NCBI GenBank assembly: GCA_023386495.1
Contig: JAEWJS010000055.1
Span: 1 to 26,618, forward strand
Direction: 5' to 3'
DNA from: Bacillota bacterium
GTDB taxonomy: Bacteria > Bacillota > Bacilli > Paenibacillales > Paenibacillaceae
DNA: 26,618 bases
In this document: positions 6,640-13,920 of the stretch, piece after piece
Layout: each line of letters opens with the position of its first letter
Position numbering within the stretch: the first letter of the stretch is position 1
The notes under the pieces: model-generated
What the model was told of the DNA's origin: nothing
Database searches by the model: none
Seen by the model: only the letters and a program-made list of their open reading frames with translations
Position numbers and translations under genes: made by a program

Positions 6640-8088
6640 ATGGCAACCCAAGCGACATCCAAATACGAGACGGTAATCGGGCTCGAGGTCCACGTAGAGC
6701 TGCATACGAAGACGAAGATCTTCTGCGGCTGCTCCACGGCCTTCGGCGCCCCGCCGAATACCCATACCTGCCCGATCTGCCTCGGGCATCCGGGCGTGCT
6801 GCCGGTGCTGAACCGCCAAGCGGTCGATTACGCAATGAAGGCCGCAATGGCGCTCAACTGCGAGATCGGCTCGGTGAGCAAGTTCGACCGGAAGAACTAC
6901 TTCTACCCGGATTCGCCGAAGGCGTACCAGATCTCGCAGTACGATCAGCCGATCGGGCTGAACGGCTGGATCGATATCGAGGTGAACGGCGAGACGAAGC
7001 GCATCGGCATCACGCGCCTTCACCTCGAAGAAGACGCGGGCAAGCTGACCCACGTGGACGGCGGCTACGCGTCGCTCGTCGACCTGAACCGGGTAGGCAC
7101 GCCGCTCGTCGAGATCGTGTCCGAGCCGGATATCCGTACGCCGGAGGAAGCAAAGGCTTACCTTGAGAAGCTGAAGGCCATCATGCAGTACTGCGACGTA
7201 TCCGACGTGAAGATGGAGGAAGGCTCGCTGCGATGCGACGCGAACATCTCGATCCGTCCATGGGGACAAGAGAAGTTCGGCACGCGCACGGAGCTCAAGA
7301 ACATGAACTCGTTCCGCGGCGTGCAGCGCGGGCTCGAATACGAAGAGTGGCGCCAAGCCGAAGTGCTGGACAGCGGCGGCACGGTGGTGCAGGAGACGCT
7401 GCGCTGGGACGACGCCGCGGGCAAGACGATCTCGATGCGCGGCAAGGAAGAGGCGCATGATTATCGCTACTTCCCGGACCCGGATCTCGTGCGTATCTTG
7501 ATCGACGATGAATGGAAGGCGCGCATCAAGGCATCGATTCCGGAGCTGCCGGATGCCCGCAAGGCACGGTACGTGGCCGAACTCGGCCTGCCGTCCTATG
7601 ACGCGGACGTCATTACGTCCTCCAAGAAGCTCGCCGATTTCTTCGAGGAGAGCTTGCAGTATACGAAGGATGCGAAGGCCGTCTCCAACTGGATCATGGG
7701 CGACCTGCTCGGGTATTTGAACGCGAACGGGCAGGAGCTTGAAGATGTGAAGGTGACGGGCCAAGGGCTCGGCGAGATGATCGGCCTGATGGAGAAGGGG
7801 ACGATCAGCAGCAAGATCGCGAAGACCGTCTTCAAGGCGATGCTGGAGACCGGCAAGCTGCCGCAGCAGATCGTCGAGGAGCAAGGGCTCGTGCAGATCA
7901 GCGACGAAGGCGCGATCAAGGCCGTCGTCGACCAGATCGTCACGAACAATCCGCAGTCGGTCGAGGATTATAAGGCGGGCAAGGAGAAAGCCATCGGCTT
8001 CCTCGTCGGCCAGGTCATGAAGGAGACGAAGGGCAAGGCGAACCCGGCCCTCGTCAACAAGCTGCTCGTGGAGCGGTTGAATCAATAG
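6640..8088 (+). CDS. gatB: Asp/Glu-tRNA amidotransferase subunit B
   Basis: A 482-residue kinase-like subunit that phosphorylates the tRNA-bound Glu or Asp and amidates it with ammonia from GatA. The N-terminus has the GLEVHVEL strand and the cysteine cluster FCGCSTAFGAPPNTHTCPIC (CxC plus CxxC) that binds zinc. The core shows SPKAYQISQYDQPI, LHLEEDAGKL and SLRCDANISIRP. The C-terminal ~150 residues are the helical tail plus the YqeY-like domain that grips the tRNA (GKANPALVNKLLVERL). GCAGGAGG precedes the ATG, and the gene overlaps nothing. It is the last gene of the operon and is followed directly by an intrinsic terminator. Confidence 0.97.
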   Translation: MATQATSKYETVIGLEVHVELHTKTKIFCGCSTAFGAPPNTHTCPICLGHPGVLPVLNRQAVDYAMKAAMALNCEIGSVSKFDRKNYFYPDSPKAYQISQYDQPIGLNGWIDIEVNGETKRIGITRLHLEEDAGKLTHVDGGYASLVDLNRVGTPLVEIVSEPDIRTPEEAKAYLEKLKAIMQYCDVSDVKMEEGSLRCDANISIRPWGQEKFGTRTELKNMNSFRGVQRGLEYEEWRQAEVLDSGGTVVQETLRWDDAAGKTISMRGKEEAHDYRYFPDPDLVRILIDDEWKARIKASIPELPDARKARYVAELGLPSYDADVITSSKKLADFFEESLQYTKDAKAVSNWIMGDLLGYLNANGQELEDVKVTGQGLGEMIGLMEKGTISSKIAKTVFKAMLETGKLPQQIVEEQGLVQISDEGAIKAVVDQIVTNNPQSVEDYKAGKEKAIGFLVGQVMKETKGKANPALVNKLLVERLNQ

Positions 8089-8096
8089 CATCCGAG

Positions 8097-8128
8097 AAGC
8101 GCGTCACGCGATCGTGGCGCGCTTTTTT
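8097..8128 (+). terminator. Intrinsic terminator of gatCAB
   Basis: A 12-bp stem (8097-8108 pairing with 8113-8124, one G-T wobble), a 4-nt CGAT loop and an uninterrupted run of six T (8123-8128), eight bases after the gatB stop. Confidence 0.93.
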
Positions 8129-8226
8129 GCCGGCTGAACAACAGCTGGAAGGAATTTCTATAGATGTCGGCGAAGCTTCACTAGCAGCGAAGCGAAGCAG
8201 GAAACCGGACAAGGGGTGGAGATGGC

Positions 8227-9012
8227 ATGGAGCAGCAGCATCGGGAGTCGTTGGACATTTTTATGGAACGTTACAAGGACGATGCGTCCATACTAGCAAT
8301 TCTGCTAGGCGGGTCGATCGCGCACGGCTTCGGTAAGCCGGACTCGGATATCGACATCATGCTCATCGTGGACGAGGCGGAGTACGAGCGGCGCAAGGCC
8401 GAGAACAAGCTGACCTTCAGTCTATGGGACGTGTGTACGTATAGCGGGGGCTATATCGACTGCAAGGTCGTGAGCCTCGCGTTCCTGCGCTTGGTAGCCG
8501 AGCGAGGCAGCGATCCGGCGCGATACGCCTTCCAAGACTGCATCGTGCTGCAGAACCGGGTCCCCGGACTCGAAGCGCTGCTGGCTCAAGTAACGGCATA
8601 TCCTGCAGATCGGCTGGAGGAGCGCAGGAAGCGGTTCGTCTCGCAGCTGCTGGCATGGAAATGGTATTACAGCGAAGCCGTGAAGAAGCAGAACGATTAC
8701 TTGAAGATGCTGGCCGTTCAGAAAATCGTGCTGTTCGCCAGCAGGATCATCCTGAACGAGAACAAGCTGCTATACCCCTATCATAAATGGCTGCTGGCGG
8801 AGACCAATCGCGCGTCATCGAAGCCGTCGTCGTACGACGCGATGTTGGCACAGGTCCTGGCTGCCCCTGCACCGGACAACGTTAATCCCTTGTGCCAGGA
8901 AATGCTGCGCTTCTTGAACCTCGAGGAGCAAGCGGTCGACTGGCCGAATCAGTTCCTGATCGACAGCGAATGGAACTGGGTCGAGCACGAGCCTCCTGTC
9001 GACGATCTGTAA
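8227..9012 (+). CDS. Nucleotidyltransferase-fold protein
   Basis: A 261-residue protein with the polymerase-beta/aminoglycoside-nucleotidyltransferase core at its N-terminus: LLGGSIAHGFGKPDSDIDIML, the GGS...DxD pattern (GGS 28-30, D41 and D43) that binds Mg-NTP. The C-terminal ~130 residues are helical (RLEERRKRFVSQLLAWKWYYSEAVKKQ) and may position the acceptor. It could modify a small molecule such as an aminoglycoside, or a tRNA or protein; the acceptor cannot be told from sequence. GGGGTGG is about seven bases before the ATG. It sits alone after the gatCAB terminator and just ahead of an antibiotic-resistance-type ABC-F gene. That makes an antibiotic-related role tempting but unproven. 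Confidence 0.85.
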   Translation: MEQQHRESLDIFMERYKDDASILAILLGGSIAHGFGKPDSDIDIMLIVDEAEYERRKAENKLTFSLWDVCTYSGGYIDCKVVSLAFLRLVAERGSDPARYAFQDCIVLQNRVPGLEALLAQVTAYPADRLEERRKRFVSQLLAWKWYYSEAVKKQNDYLKMLAVQKIVLFASRIILNENKLLYPYHKWLLAETNRASSKPSSYDAMLAQVLAAPAPDNVNPLCQEMLRFLNLEEQAVDWPNQFLIDSEWNWVEHEPPVDDL

Positions 9013-9049
9013 CGGTTCGTTAGCCGGGCGCGCGAACGTGCAGGGCCGA

Positions 9050-9073
9050 CGAGAACGGTTATAACCGTTCTCG
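9050..9073. promoter_or_regulatory. Perfect 24-bp palindrome, possible operator or terminator
   Basis: CGAGAACGGTTA followed directly by its exact reverse complement. It begins 38 nt after the nucleotidyltransferase stop and ends 4 nt before the TTGACA of the next promoter. There is no loop and no T-tract, which fits a dimeric repressor or activator site better than a terminator. It resembles no operator that I can name with certainty. Confidence 0.55.
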
Positions 9074-9077
9074 CAAA

Positions 9078-9107
9078 TTGACAGTTGCAGCGGGCGGATG
9101 CTAAGCT
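9078..9107 (+). promoter_or_regulatory. Promoter for the ABC-F leader
   Basis: A perfect TTGACA (9078-9083), an 18-nt spacer and TAAGCT (9102-9107), with the extended -10 TG at 9099-9100. Transcription would start near 9114, about 390 nt before the ABC-F start codon. Confidence 0.55.
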
Positions 9108-9140
9108 TCGACTTAACGAATCGAAGGAGGATTGCGGACG

Positions 9141-9167
9141 ATGACACAAGCTATGCGGTTGAGGTAA
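9141..9167 (+). CDS. Leader peptide 1, MTQAMRLR (macrolide-stalling type)
   Basis: An eight-codon open frame, MTQAMRLR followed by TAA, with a strong AAGGAGG (9124-9130) ten bases upstream. The ErmD leader peptide begins MTHSMRLR. Macrolide-bound ribosomes stall there at the Arg-Leu-Arg motif, with Leu7 in the P site and Arg8 in the A site. The same residues occupy the same positions here. The peptide lies ahead of two terminators and an ABC-F resistance-type gene, so it probably acts as a drug sensor. The function is inferred from the sequence match and the context. Confidence 0.75.
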   Translation: MTQAMRLR

Positions 9168-9173
9168 GCAATG

Positions 9174-9211
9174 GCAAAAAGGCGATTTCCACCGTTATGG
9201 TGGGCTTTTTT
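9174..9211 (+). terminator. Leader terminator T1 (attenuator)
   Basis: CCACC (9189-9193) pairs with GGTGG (9199-9203) and is followed by GCTTTTTT. An upstream CAAAAA at 9174-9179 can extend the hairpin by pairing with the T-run. The core stem is short (5 bp), so termination may be partial. It lies 22 nt after the leader peptide 1 stop codon, the usual spacing for ribosome-controlled attenuation. Confidence 0.6.
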
Positions 9212-9312
9212 GAGCTGCTTAGTTCGACGTATGGCAACATCGACCGCGATCCGCACGGCGTGATTTGATGCGCCCTGTTTTCGCTGTGCCGTGAATCCGT
9301 ACGCCAATCGAG

Positions 9313-9350
9313 CAGACCTAAGCCCGCCATCGGACTTAGGTCTGTTTTTT
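9313..9350 (+). terminator. Leader terminator T2 (strong, attenuator)
   Basis: CAGACCTAAG (9313-9322) pairs perfectly with CTTAGGTCTG (9335-9344). A CCG/CGG inner extension sits beyond one mismatch, and a T6 tract follows at 9345-9350. It ends 37 nt before the second leader peptide and 153 nt before the ABC-F start, so it must be read through for the gene to be expressed from the upstream promoter. It could in principle also end read-through from the left. Confidence 0.85.
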
Positions 9351-9386
9351 GTCGTACGACTCTCATTACGGGAAGGAGCGTTGACG

Positions 9387-9419
9387 ATGCCCGGTATGAA
9401 TTGGTACTTCTTTATCTAA
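9387..9419 (+). CDS. Leader peptide 2, MPGMNWYFFI
   Basis: A ten-codon open frame ending in TAA, with GGAAGGAG (9371-9378) eight bases upstream, a better ribosome binding site than most real genes have. The stop codon abuts the first base (9420) of the stem that hides the ABC-F Shine-Dalgarno. A ribosome held on the last codons or at the stop would therefore unfold that stem. The hydrophobic C-terminus (WYFFI then stop) recalls leader peptides such as the MsrD leader, where drug-bound ribosomes stall at the stop codon. The stalling itself is inference. Confidence 0.65.
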   Translation: MPGMNWYFFI

Positions 9420-9495
9420 TCCTCCCTTCGCTAATCGCAGGCATGCCTGCGAACGGAACGGGACTAACGGAGAAACTGCGATTTCCGAAGGAGGA
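9420..9495 (+). promoter_or_regulatory. Shine-Dalgarno-sequestering stem (translation attenuator)
   Basis: TCCTCCCTTCG (9420-9430) is complementary to CGAAGGAGGA (9486-9495), apart from one bulged C, and so covers the ABC-F Shine-Dalgarno (AAGGAGG, 9488-9494). After a small C-C/T-T internal loop the helix continues for eight more pairs (9433-9440 with 9476-9483). The apical part holds a perfect 18-bp palindrome (9435-9452) that could form an alternative hairpin once the outer stem is opened. Confidence 0.75.
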
Positions 9496-9502
9496 TGACG
9501 GT

Positions 9503-10975
9503 ATGTTATTGGTCAAAGCGAAAAATATCGTTGTTGAATATATGGGCTGCGAAGTGCTCGATATCGAACAATTGGAGTTGCATGCGTACGACCGGATCGG
9601 GCTGGTGGGCGCGAACGGAGCAGGGAAGAGCACCTTGCTCAAAGTGCTGCTGGGCGAGATCCGCCCGACGAGCGGCACGGTCGACCGGGAAGGGACGTTC
9701 GCGTACATCCCGCAATTGGAAGATACGATGGCCCCGGAGGCGGCGGATTATGCCGTCATGGGCAAGCTGGGCGTCGACCGCGTGGACATGGAGACGATGA
9801 GCGGGGGCGAAGCGACGCGGCTGAATATCGCGCAGGCGCTGTCTGGCGCGGTGCACGGAATCATGGCTGATGAGCCGACAAGCCATCTGGACCGGGAAGG
9901 CATCGCGTTCCTCGTGAACGGGCTGAAGCATTACTCGGGGGCGCTGCTAGTCATCAGTCACGATCGCGATTTCCTGGACGGCGTCGTCGATAAAATCTGG
10001 GAATTGAGGGATGGGCGAATCACCGAGTATTGGGGCGGCTATTCGGATTATCTGGCCCGCAAGGAGGAAGAACGGCAGCGCCAAGCCGCCGAATACAGGG
10101 AATTCTTAGCGGAACGCGAGCGGCTCAAGCTGGCGATCGAGGAGAAGCGCAGCCAAGCCCGGAAGCTCGAGCAGAAGTCCAAGGGCGCCGCGAACAATAA
10201 TAAGACGGAAGACGGAGGACGGCTCGGCCATCAGAAGTCCCAAGGCAGCAAGCAGAAGAAACTCCATGCCGCCGCCCGCAGCATGGAGAGACGGATTGAA
10301 GCGCTCGGGGACGTCGCCGCCCCGGAATCCGTCCGGAACGTGCAGTTCCGGATGAGTCCGGCGCTCACGCTGCACAATCCGTATCCGATCGTCGGCAAGG
10401 AGCTGCGCAAGCGGTACGGGGATAAGGCGATTCTCGAGGAGGTATCCTTCCAGTTCCCGCTCGGGGGCAAGATCGCGATCACCGGCGCGAATGGCTCCGG
10501 CAAGACGACGTTATTCAATATGATCCAGGACCGTGAGGAAGGGATTACGGTATCGCCCAAAGCGGCAATCGGCTATTTCGTCCAAACCGGTTACAAGTTC
10601 GAACGGAACCGGGGGCGGGACCGGAACGTCATGACGTTCATCCAGGAGAACTGCGATTATTCCGTTCCGGACATTCGCGCCGTTCTCGCCTCCATGGGTT
10701 TCACGGATCGCGACGTGCGCAAAGACCTGACCGTACTGAGCGGCGGCGAGATCATCAAGCTGCAATTGGCCCAATTGCTGCTCGGGCGCTATAACATTCT
10801 GCTGATGGACGAACCGAGTAATTTTCTGGACATCTATGCCCTTCAAGCGCTCGAAGCCATGATGCGTCAATATGCAGGCACGATCGTGTTCGTCTCGCAT
10901 GATGCCCGCCTGATCGCGAATGTGGCCGACCAGGTGTACGAGTTGGCGGACGGACGGCTCAATCGCACGATGTAG
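9503..10975 (+). CDS. ABC-F ATPase, antibiotic-resistance (ribosome protection) type
   Basis: A 490-residue protein with two ABC domains in one chain and no membrane segment, the ABC-F architecture. Members of the resistance branch (Vga, Lsa, Msr, VmlR) bind the ribosomal E site and dislodge macrolides, lincosamides, streptogramins or pleuromutilins. Domain 1 has Walker A GANGAGKS (36-43), signature MSGGE (99-103), Walker B with E124 in MADEPTSHLD, and the H-switch SHDRD. Residues ~186-290 are a long charged linker (RKEEERQRQAAEYREF onward). Domain 2 has Walker A GANGSGKT (328-335), signature LSGGE (412-416), LLMDEP and SHDA. AAGGAGG is eight bases before ATG 9503; the upstream extension to 9401 runs through the regulatory stem. 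The leader makes a resistance role likelier than a housekeeping one. The exact drug range is unknown. Confidence 0.9.
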   Translation: MLLVKAKNIVVEYMGCEVLDIEQLELHAYDRIGLVGANGAGKSTLLKVLLGEIRPTSGTVDREGTFAYIPQLEDTMAPEAADYAVMGKLGVDRVDMETMSGGEATRLNIAQALSGAVHGIMADEPTSHLDREGIAFLVNGLKHYSGALLVISHDRDFLDGVVDKIWELRDGRITEYWGGYSDYLARKEEERQRQAAEYREFLAERERLKLAIEEKRSQARKLEQKSKGAANNNKTEDGGRLGHQKSQGSKQKKLHAAARSMERRIEALGDVAAPESVRNVQFRMSPALTLHNPYPIVGKELRKRYGDKAILEEVSFQFPLGGKIAITGANGSGKTTLFNMIQDREEGITVSPKAAIGYFVQTGYKFERNRGRDRNVMTFIQENCDYSVPDIRAVLASMGFTDRDVRKDLTVLSGGEIIKLQLAQLLLGRYNILLMDEPSNFLDIYALQALEAMMRQYAGTIVFVSHDARLIANVADQVYELADGRLNRTM

Positions 10976-11013
10976 ACTCCACGTACCGGCACATACGCCT
11001 GGCCCACCTGATA

Positions 11014-11022
11014 TGGTACAAT
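11014..11022 (+). promoter_or_regulatory. Extended -10 promoter for the MgtC-like gene
   Basis: TGGTACAAT, an extended -10 (TGn plus TACAAT), 37 nt before the start codon. There is no convincing -35 at 17 nt upstream. No terminator is seen after the ABC-F gene, so read-through may contribute. Confidence 0.45.
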
Positions 11023-11059
11023 AGTGCCAATATAAGCGCATGTTCGCATGGAGGGCTAT

Positions 11060-11755
11060 ATGGACAATCCTTGGTACATCAATGAATTGCAGATTGCGCT
11101 TCGGTTAGTGCTCGCCGTGCTGCTCGGCGGCATGATCGGGTTCGAGCGGGAGCAGTCCAGCCATGCGGCAGGCCTTCGAACGCATATGATGGTCTGTCTC
11201 GGGTCTTGCCTGCTCATGCTGTTGTCCATCTACGGCTTCAGCGCGTTCGTCGACGAAGTGAACGTCAGGGTTGACCCGGCCCGTCTCGCAGCCGCGGTCA
11301 TTACGGGGGTCGGATTCCTCGGCGCGGGCACGATTCTGCATACGGGCAAGGGCATTACGGGTCTGACGACTGCGGCATCCGTATGGGTCGTGTCGGCGAT
11401 CGGACTCGGTGTGGGCGCGGGATTCTATTTTGCCTCGTCAGTGGCGACCGCCATGGTCCTGTTCGTGCTCTGGGTAATGAATAAGCTGGAACGCAAGTTC
11501 ATTCGGGGCAAGCGAGAACGTGTCATCGTGGTGATTACAGAGGACCGCCCCAAGGTGCTGGCCCGTCTGCAGGAGGTCATGGATACGCGCGGGATCAATG
11601 TGCGGAAAATGTCCGTGCGCGAAGAGGAAGCGTCGAGCGAATTCGGCCATCTGGAGGTGCGGCTGCAGATCGGGGCACAGAATCAACAGACCGTCGCGCA
11701 GCTGTTGGATATTCTGCGTTTTGTCGAAGGCGTGCTGGAGGTAAGAACGGAGTAG
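11060..11755 (+). CDS. MgtC/SapB family membrane protein
   Basis: A 231-residue inner-membrane protein. Four to five hydrophobic helices in residues ~8-140 carry the family hallmarks: GGMIGFEREQSSHAAGLRTHMMVCLGSCLLML, VITGVGFLGAGTIL and GLTTAASVWVVSAIGLGVGAG. A C-terminal soluble ACT-like domain follows (ERVIVVITEDRPKVLARLQEV, GHLEVRLQIGAQ). MgtC relatives are linked to growth at low magnesium and to control of the membrane ATPase, but most SapB-type members are uncharacterised. The ATG at 11060 follows GGAGGG, although with only 4 nt spacing. ATG 11048 in the same frame lacks a ribosome binding site and would add MEGY. Confidence 0.9.
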   Translation: MDNPWYINELQIALRLVLAVLLGGMIGFEREQSSHAAGLRTHMMVCLGSCLLMLLSIYGFSAFVDEVNVRVDPARLAAAVITGVGFLGAGTILHTGKGITGLTTAASVWVVSAIGLGVGAGFYFASSVATAMVLFVLWVMNKLERKFIRGKRERVIVVITEDRPKVLARLQEVMDTRGINVRKMSVREEEASSEFGHLEVRLQIGAQNQQTVAQLLDILRFVEGVLEVRTE

Positions 11756-11794
11756 AGCCGAGGGCATAGTCATTCATTCTGGAGGCGATCGCGT

Positions 11795-13816
11795 ATGCCC
11801 TTCATGAAGCGATTCGCGGCGGCCATGCTGTCGCTTGCGGTGCCGGGAGCGGGACAACTGTATATCGGGCGCACGCGGACGGGACTATGGCTATTGCTTG
11901 CGGCGATTACGGCGACGGCCGGTATCGTGTACACCGCAGGGACGTTCGGCGGACGCCATCTGGTCTTGATTGTCTACCTCTGCATGTCGCTGCCGGTTAT
12001 TTATTTCTATAGCATCTATGATATTCTGCAGGCGACGTCTGCTGCAGGCGGCGGCCATGCGCAATCGGATCGCGAACGCGTCACCGGGCTGCAAGGCATG
12101 GGCTTGATCGCGGCGGGTCTGCTGCTGCTCGTCGTGATCCAACCTGCGGAATGGGCGGAGCCTATGCTCGGCACGGCAGGCGACTATGCGGCAGCGGCGG
12201 GATTGGTCATCATTGCCGCTGTTATGTATGGAAGGAGAGACAGAGCTATGTACCGATTGGGGAGAGTGACGGCTGCGAGCGTGCTGGTCGCGGTCGGATG
12301 CCTGCTGCTGTGGGATCGTATCGAAGGCGGGGATAAGATCGCGCTGGTCGGCCAATGGTGGCCGGCCGCGTTGATCGCGCTCGGCGTCGAGGTCGTCGCT
12401 ATCTCGATCGGCAGCCGCAGGAGCGGCAAGAGAATCCGCTTCGACACCGGCGGCCTGGTACTCGCGTTAGTCGTGTCCGTCGTTGCTTACGGCGTGACCC
12501 AGTTGAGCGGATTCCCGATGAAATGGATCGATCAATGGACGGCGGAGGTGAGCGAGTTGAGCGGCTTCACGGAAGAGAAGGGCTTCCAGTATACGAAGGA
12601 GCCTGTCACGCATCAGCTTGAGGACACCGCCTTGTCGCTCGTCATCGATAACCCGAACGGACGCGTGACGCTGCGGGAGATGGACGTCGAGCAGATCCTC
12701 GTGGAGACGGTCGTCTGGGTCGATCTGGAAGATAAGGCCGAGGCAGACCGCGTCGCGGACTTGTCCGTCGTCGAGATCAGCGGGGATGAGAAGCTGACGA
12801 TCGCGGCCAAGGGAGAGGCGTACGGCGCAGCCGGCAACCGCAAGCCGCGGATGAATCTGGTGGTGACGCTCCCGCGCTCGCCGGAGCCTGTCAAGATTGA
12901 GATCGAGGACGAGCCGGCGGAGCCGGAGAGCATGGAGCCTGACGGCACGGAATCGGACGGCACGAATTCGAGCAACTCGGAGTCGGATACGGCCGGAGAA
13001 GCTGCAAACGGGGCCGGACAAGCGGAGCAAGTTGAACAGGCGGAGCAGATCGAGCAGCCTGCGCAGTCCGAGCAGATCGAGCAGCCTGTGCAGTCCGAGC
13101 AGATCGAGCAGCCTGTACAATCCGAGGAGAACGTGATCGAGCAGATCGAAGAGCTGCTGCCGGCCGATGACCAGGCGCTGGGGCTGCACACGATCAAGAT
13201 CAGCGTGTTGAACGGCGATGTAGATGTGCAGGACGTCCGCGTATTGGAAAGCCTAGAAATCGATAACGCGAACGGCGCAATCATGCTGCGCAGCTTGTCG
13301 GCGCTATCCGTGAAGGCTTCGACCAAGAACGGCGGCGTCGAAGCCTACGACATCGAAGGAGCCGCTCGGCTGGCAACCTTCAATGGCCGAATCGTCGGCG
13401 AACGGATCGCCGGAGACGCGCTTGTCACGACAACGAACGGCAGCGTCAGGCTGCAGACGGTCGGCGGCCGGATCGAGGCCGATACGAAGAATGGGGAGAT
13501 CGACATCCTGGACGTACAAGGCGCCGTCCACGCGGATACGCTCAACGGGCGAATCGCCGTGGCGAGCCCCGTAATCGGCGGTGCTTGGGATATCGGCAGC
13601 GCCGTAGGCGAGATCCATGTCGCCCTGCCGGAGCACGGCGATTACAGTGTAAGAGGCTCGGTCACGTTCGGCGACATCACGACGGACCTGCCGCTGGAAG
13701 TGAGCAAGAAGACGGTCGAGGGCGAAGTCGGCGAGGGCACCTATCGGATCAGCATCGATGCGAATAGCAGCATCGCCATACAACGTTACCAACCTTATCC
13801 GCCGCCATCGAATTGA
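11795..13816 (+). CDS. Polytopic membrane protein with DUF4097-type adhesin-like domain
   Basis: A 673-residue protein in three parts. Residues 1-250 hold about seven membrane helices, beginning with a TM2-like PGAGQLYIGRTRTGLWLLL and ending near FDTGGLVLALVVSVVAYGV. Residues ~275-470 hold a first soluble block (LSLVIDNPNGRVTLREMDVEQILVETVV) and an acidic linker with three EQIEQP(A/V)QS repeats. Residues ~470-673 are a DUF4097-type beta-solenoid with periodic NG turns (VLNGDVDVQDVRV, NANGAIMLRSL, TKNGGVEAYDIEG, TTNGSVRLQTVGG, LNGRIAVASPV). Such proteins often belong to envelope-stress modules (LiaF/LiaG-like). CTGGAGG lies nine bases before the ATG. The perR promoter -35 overlaps its stop codon. 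Confidence 0.85.
   Translation: MPFMKRFAAAMLSLAVPGAGQLYIGRTRTGLWLLLAAITATAGIVYTAGTFGGRHLVLIVYLCMSLPVIYFYSIYDILQATSAAGGGHAQSDRERVTGLQGMGLIAAGLLLLVVIQPAEWAEPMLGTAGDYAAAAGLVIIAAVMYGRRDRAMYRLGRVTAASVLVAVGCLLLWDRIEGGDKIALVGQWWPAALIALGVEVVAISIGSRRSGKRIRFDTGGLVLALVVSVVAYGVTQLSGFPMKWIDQWTAEVSELSGFTEEKGFQYTKEPVTHQLEDTALSLVIDNPNGRVTLREMDVEQILVETVVWVDLEDKAEADRVADLSVVEISGDEKLTIAAKGEAYGAAGNRKPRMNLVVTLPRSPEPVKIEIEDEPAEPESMEPDGTESDGTNSSNSESDTAGEAANGAGQAEQVEQAEQIEQPAQSEQIEQPVQSEQIEQPVQSEENVIEQIEELLPADDQALGLHTIKISVLNGDVDVQDVRVLESLEIDNANGAIMLRSLSALSVKASTKNGGVEAYDIEGAARLATFNGRIVGERIAGDALVTTTNGSVRLQTVGGRIEADTKNGEIDILDVQGAVHADTLNGRIAVASPVIGGAWDIGSAVGEIHVALPEHGDYSVRGSVTFGDITTDLPLEVSKKTVEGEVGEGTYRISIDANSSIAIQRYQPYPPPSN
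13043..13123 (+). repeat. Three 27-bp tandem repeats inside the DUF4097-type gene
   Basis: Three near-identical units at 13043, 13070 and 13097, each coding EQIEQP(A/V)QS, in a Glu/Gln-rich linker. Copy-number change by slippage would keep the frame. Confidence 0.9.
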
Positions 13817-13842
13817 CAAAAATCAAATCATGCACGTACAAT
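13813..13842 (+). promoter_or_regulatory. Sigma-A-type promoter of perR
   Basis: TTGACA (13813-13818), overlapping the previous stop codon, an 18-nt spacer and TACAAT (13837-13842). A perfect palindrome ACTATATAGT (13844-13853) covers the expected start point and could be an operator. It does not match the TTATAAT-ATTATAA Per box. Confidence 0.75.
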
Positions 13843-13920
13843 GACTATATAGTGAGATTCCACACAGTCTGGTGGATTCGGTTGAACAAACTCTACAACG
13901 ATGAGGAAGGCGTGAGGGGA

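Noticed and set aside
6433..8091. A 552-codon open frame on the minus strand covering gatB
   Set aside because: It is exactly antisense to a clear gatB, is Arg/Leu/His-rich low-complexity and has no domain. It is a codon-bias shadow.
9231..9263. A third short frame MATSTAIRTA between the two terminators
   Set aside because: There is no Shine-Dalgarno sequence before it and no known stall motif, unlike the two accepted leader peptides.
9401..9502. N-terminal extension of the ABC-F protein
   Set aside because: It overlaps leader peptide 2 and the regulatory stem. The family begins at MLLVKAKNIVVEY, with a perfect ribosome binding site.
13844..13853. Per box for PerR autoregulation
   Set aside because: ACTATATAGT is palindromic and well placed but does not match the TTATAAT-ATTATAA consensus, so it is only mentioned with the promoter.
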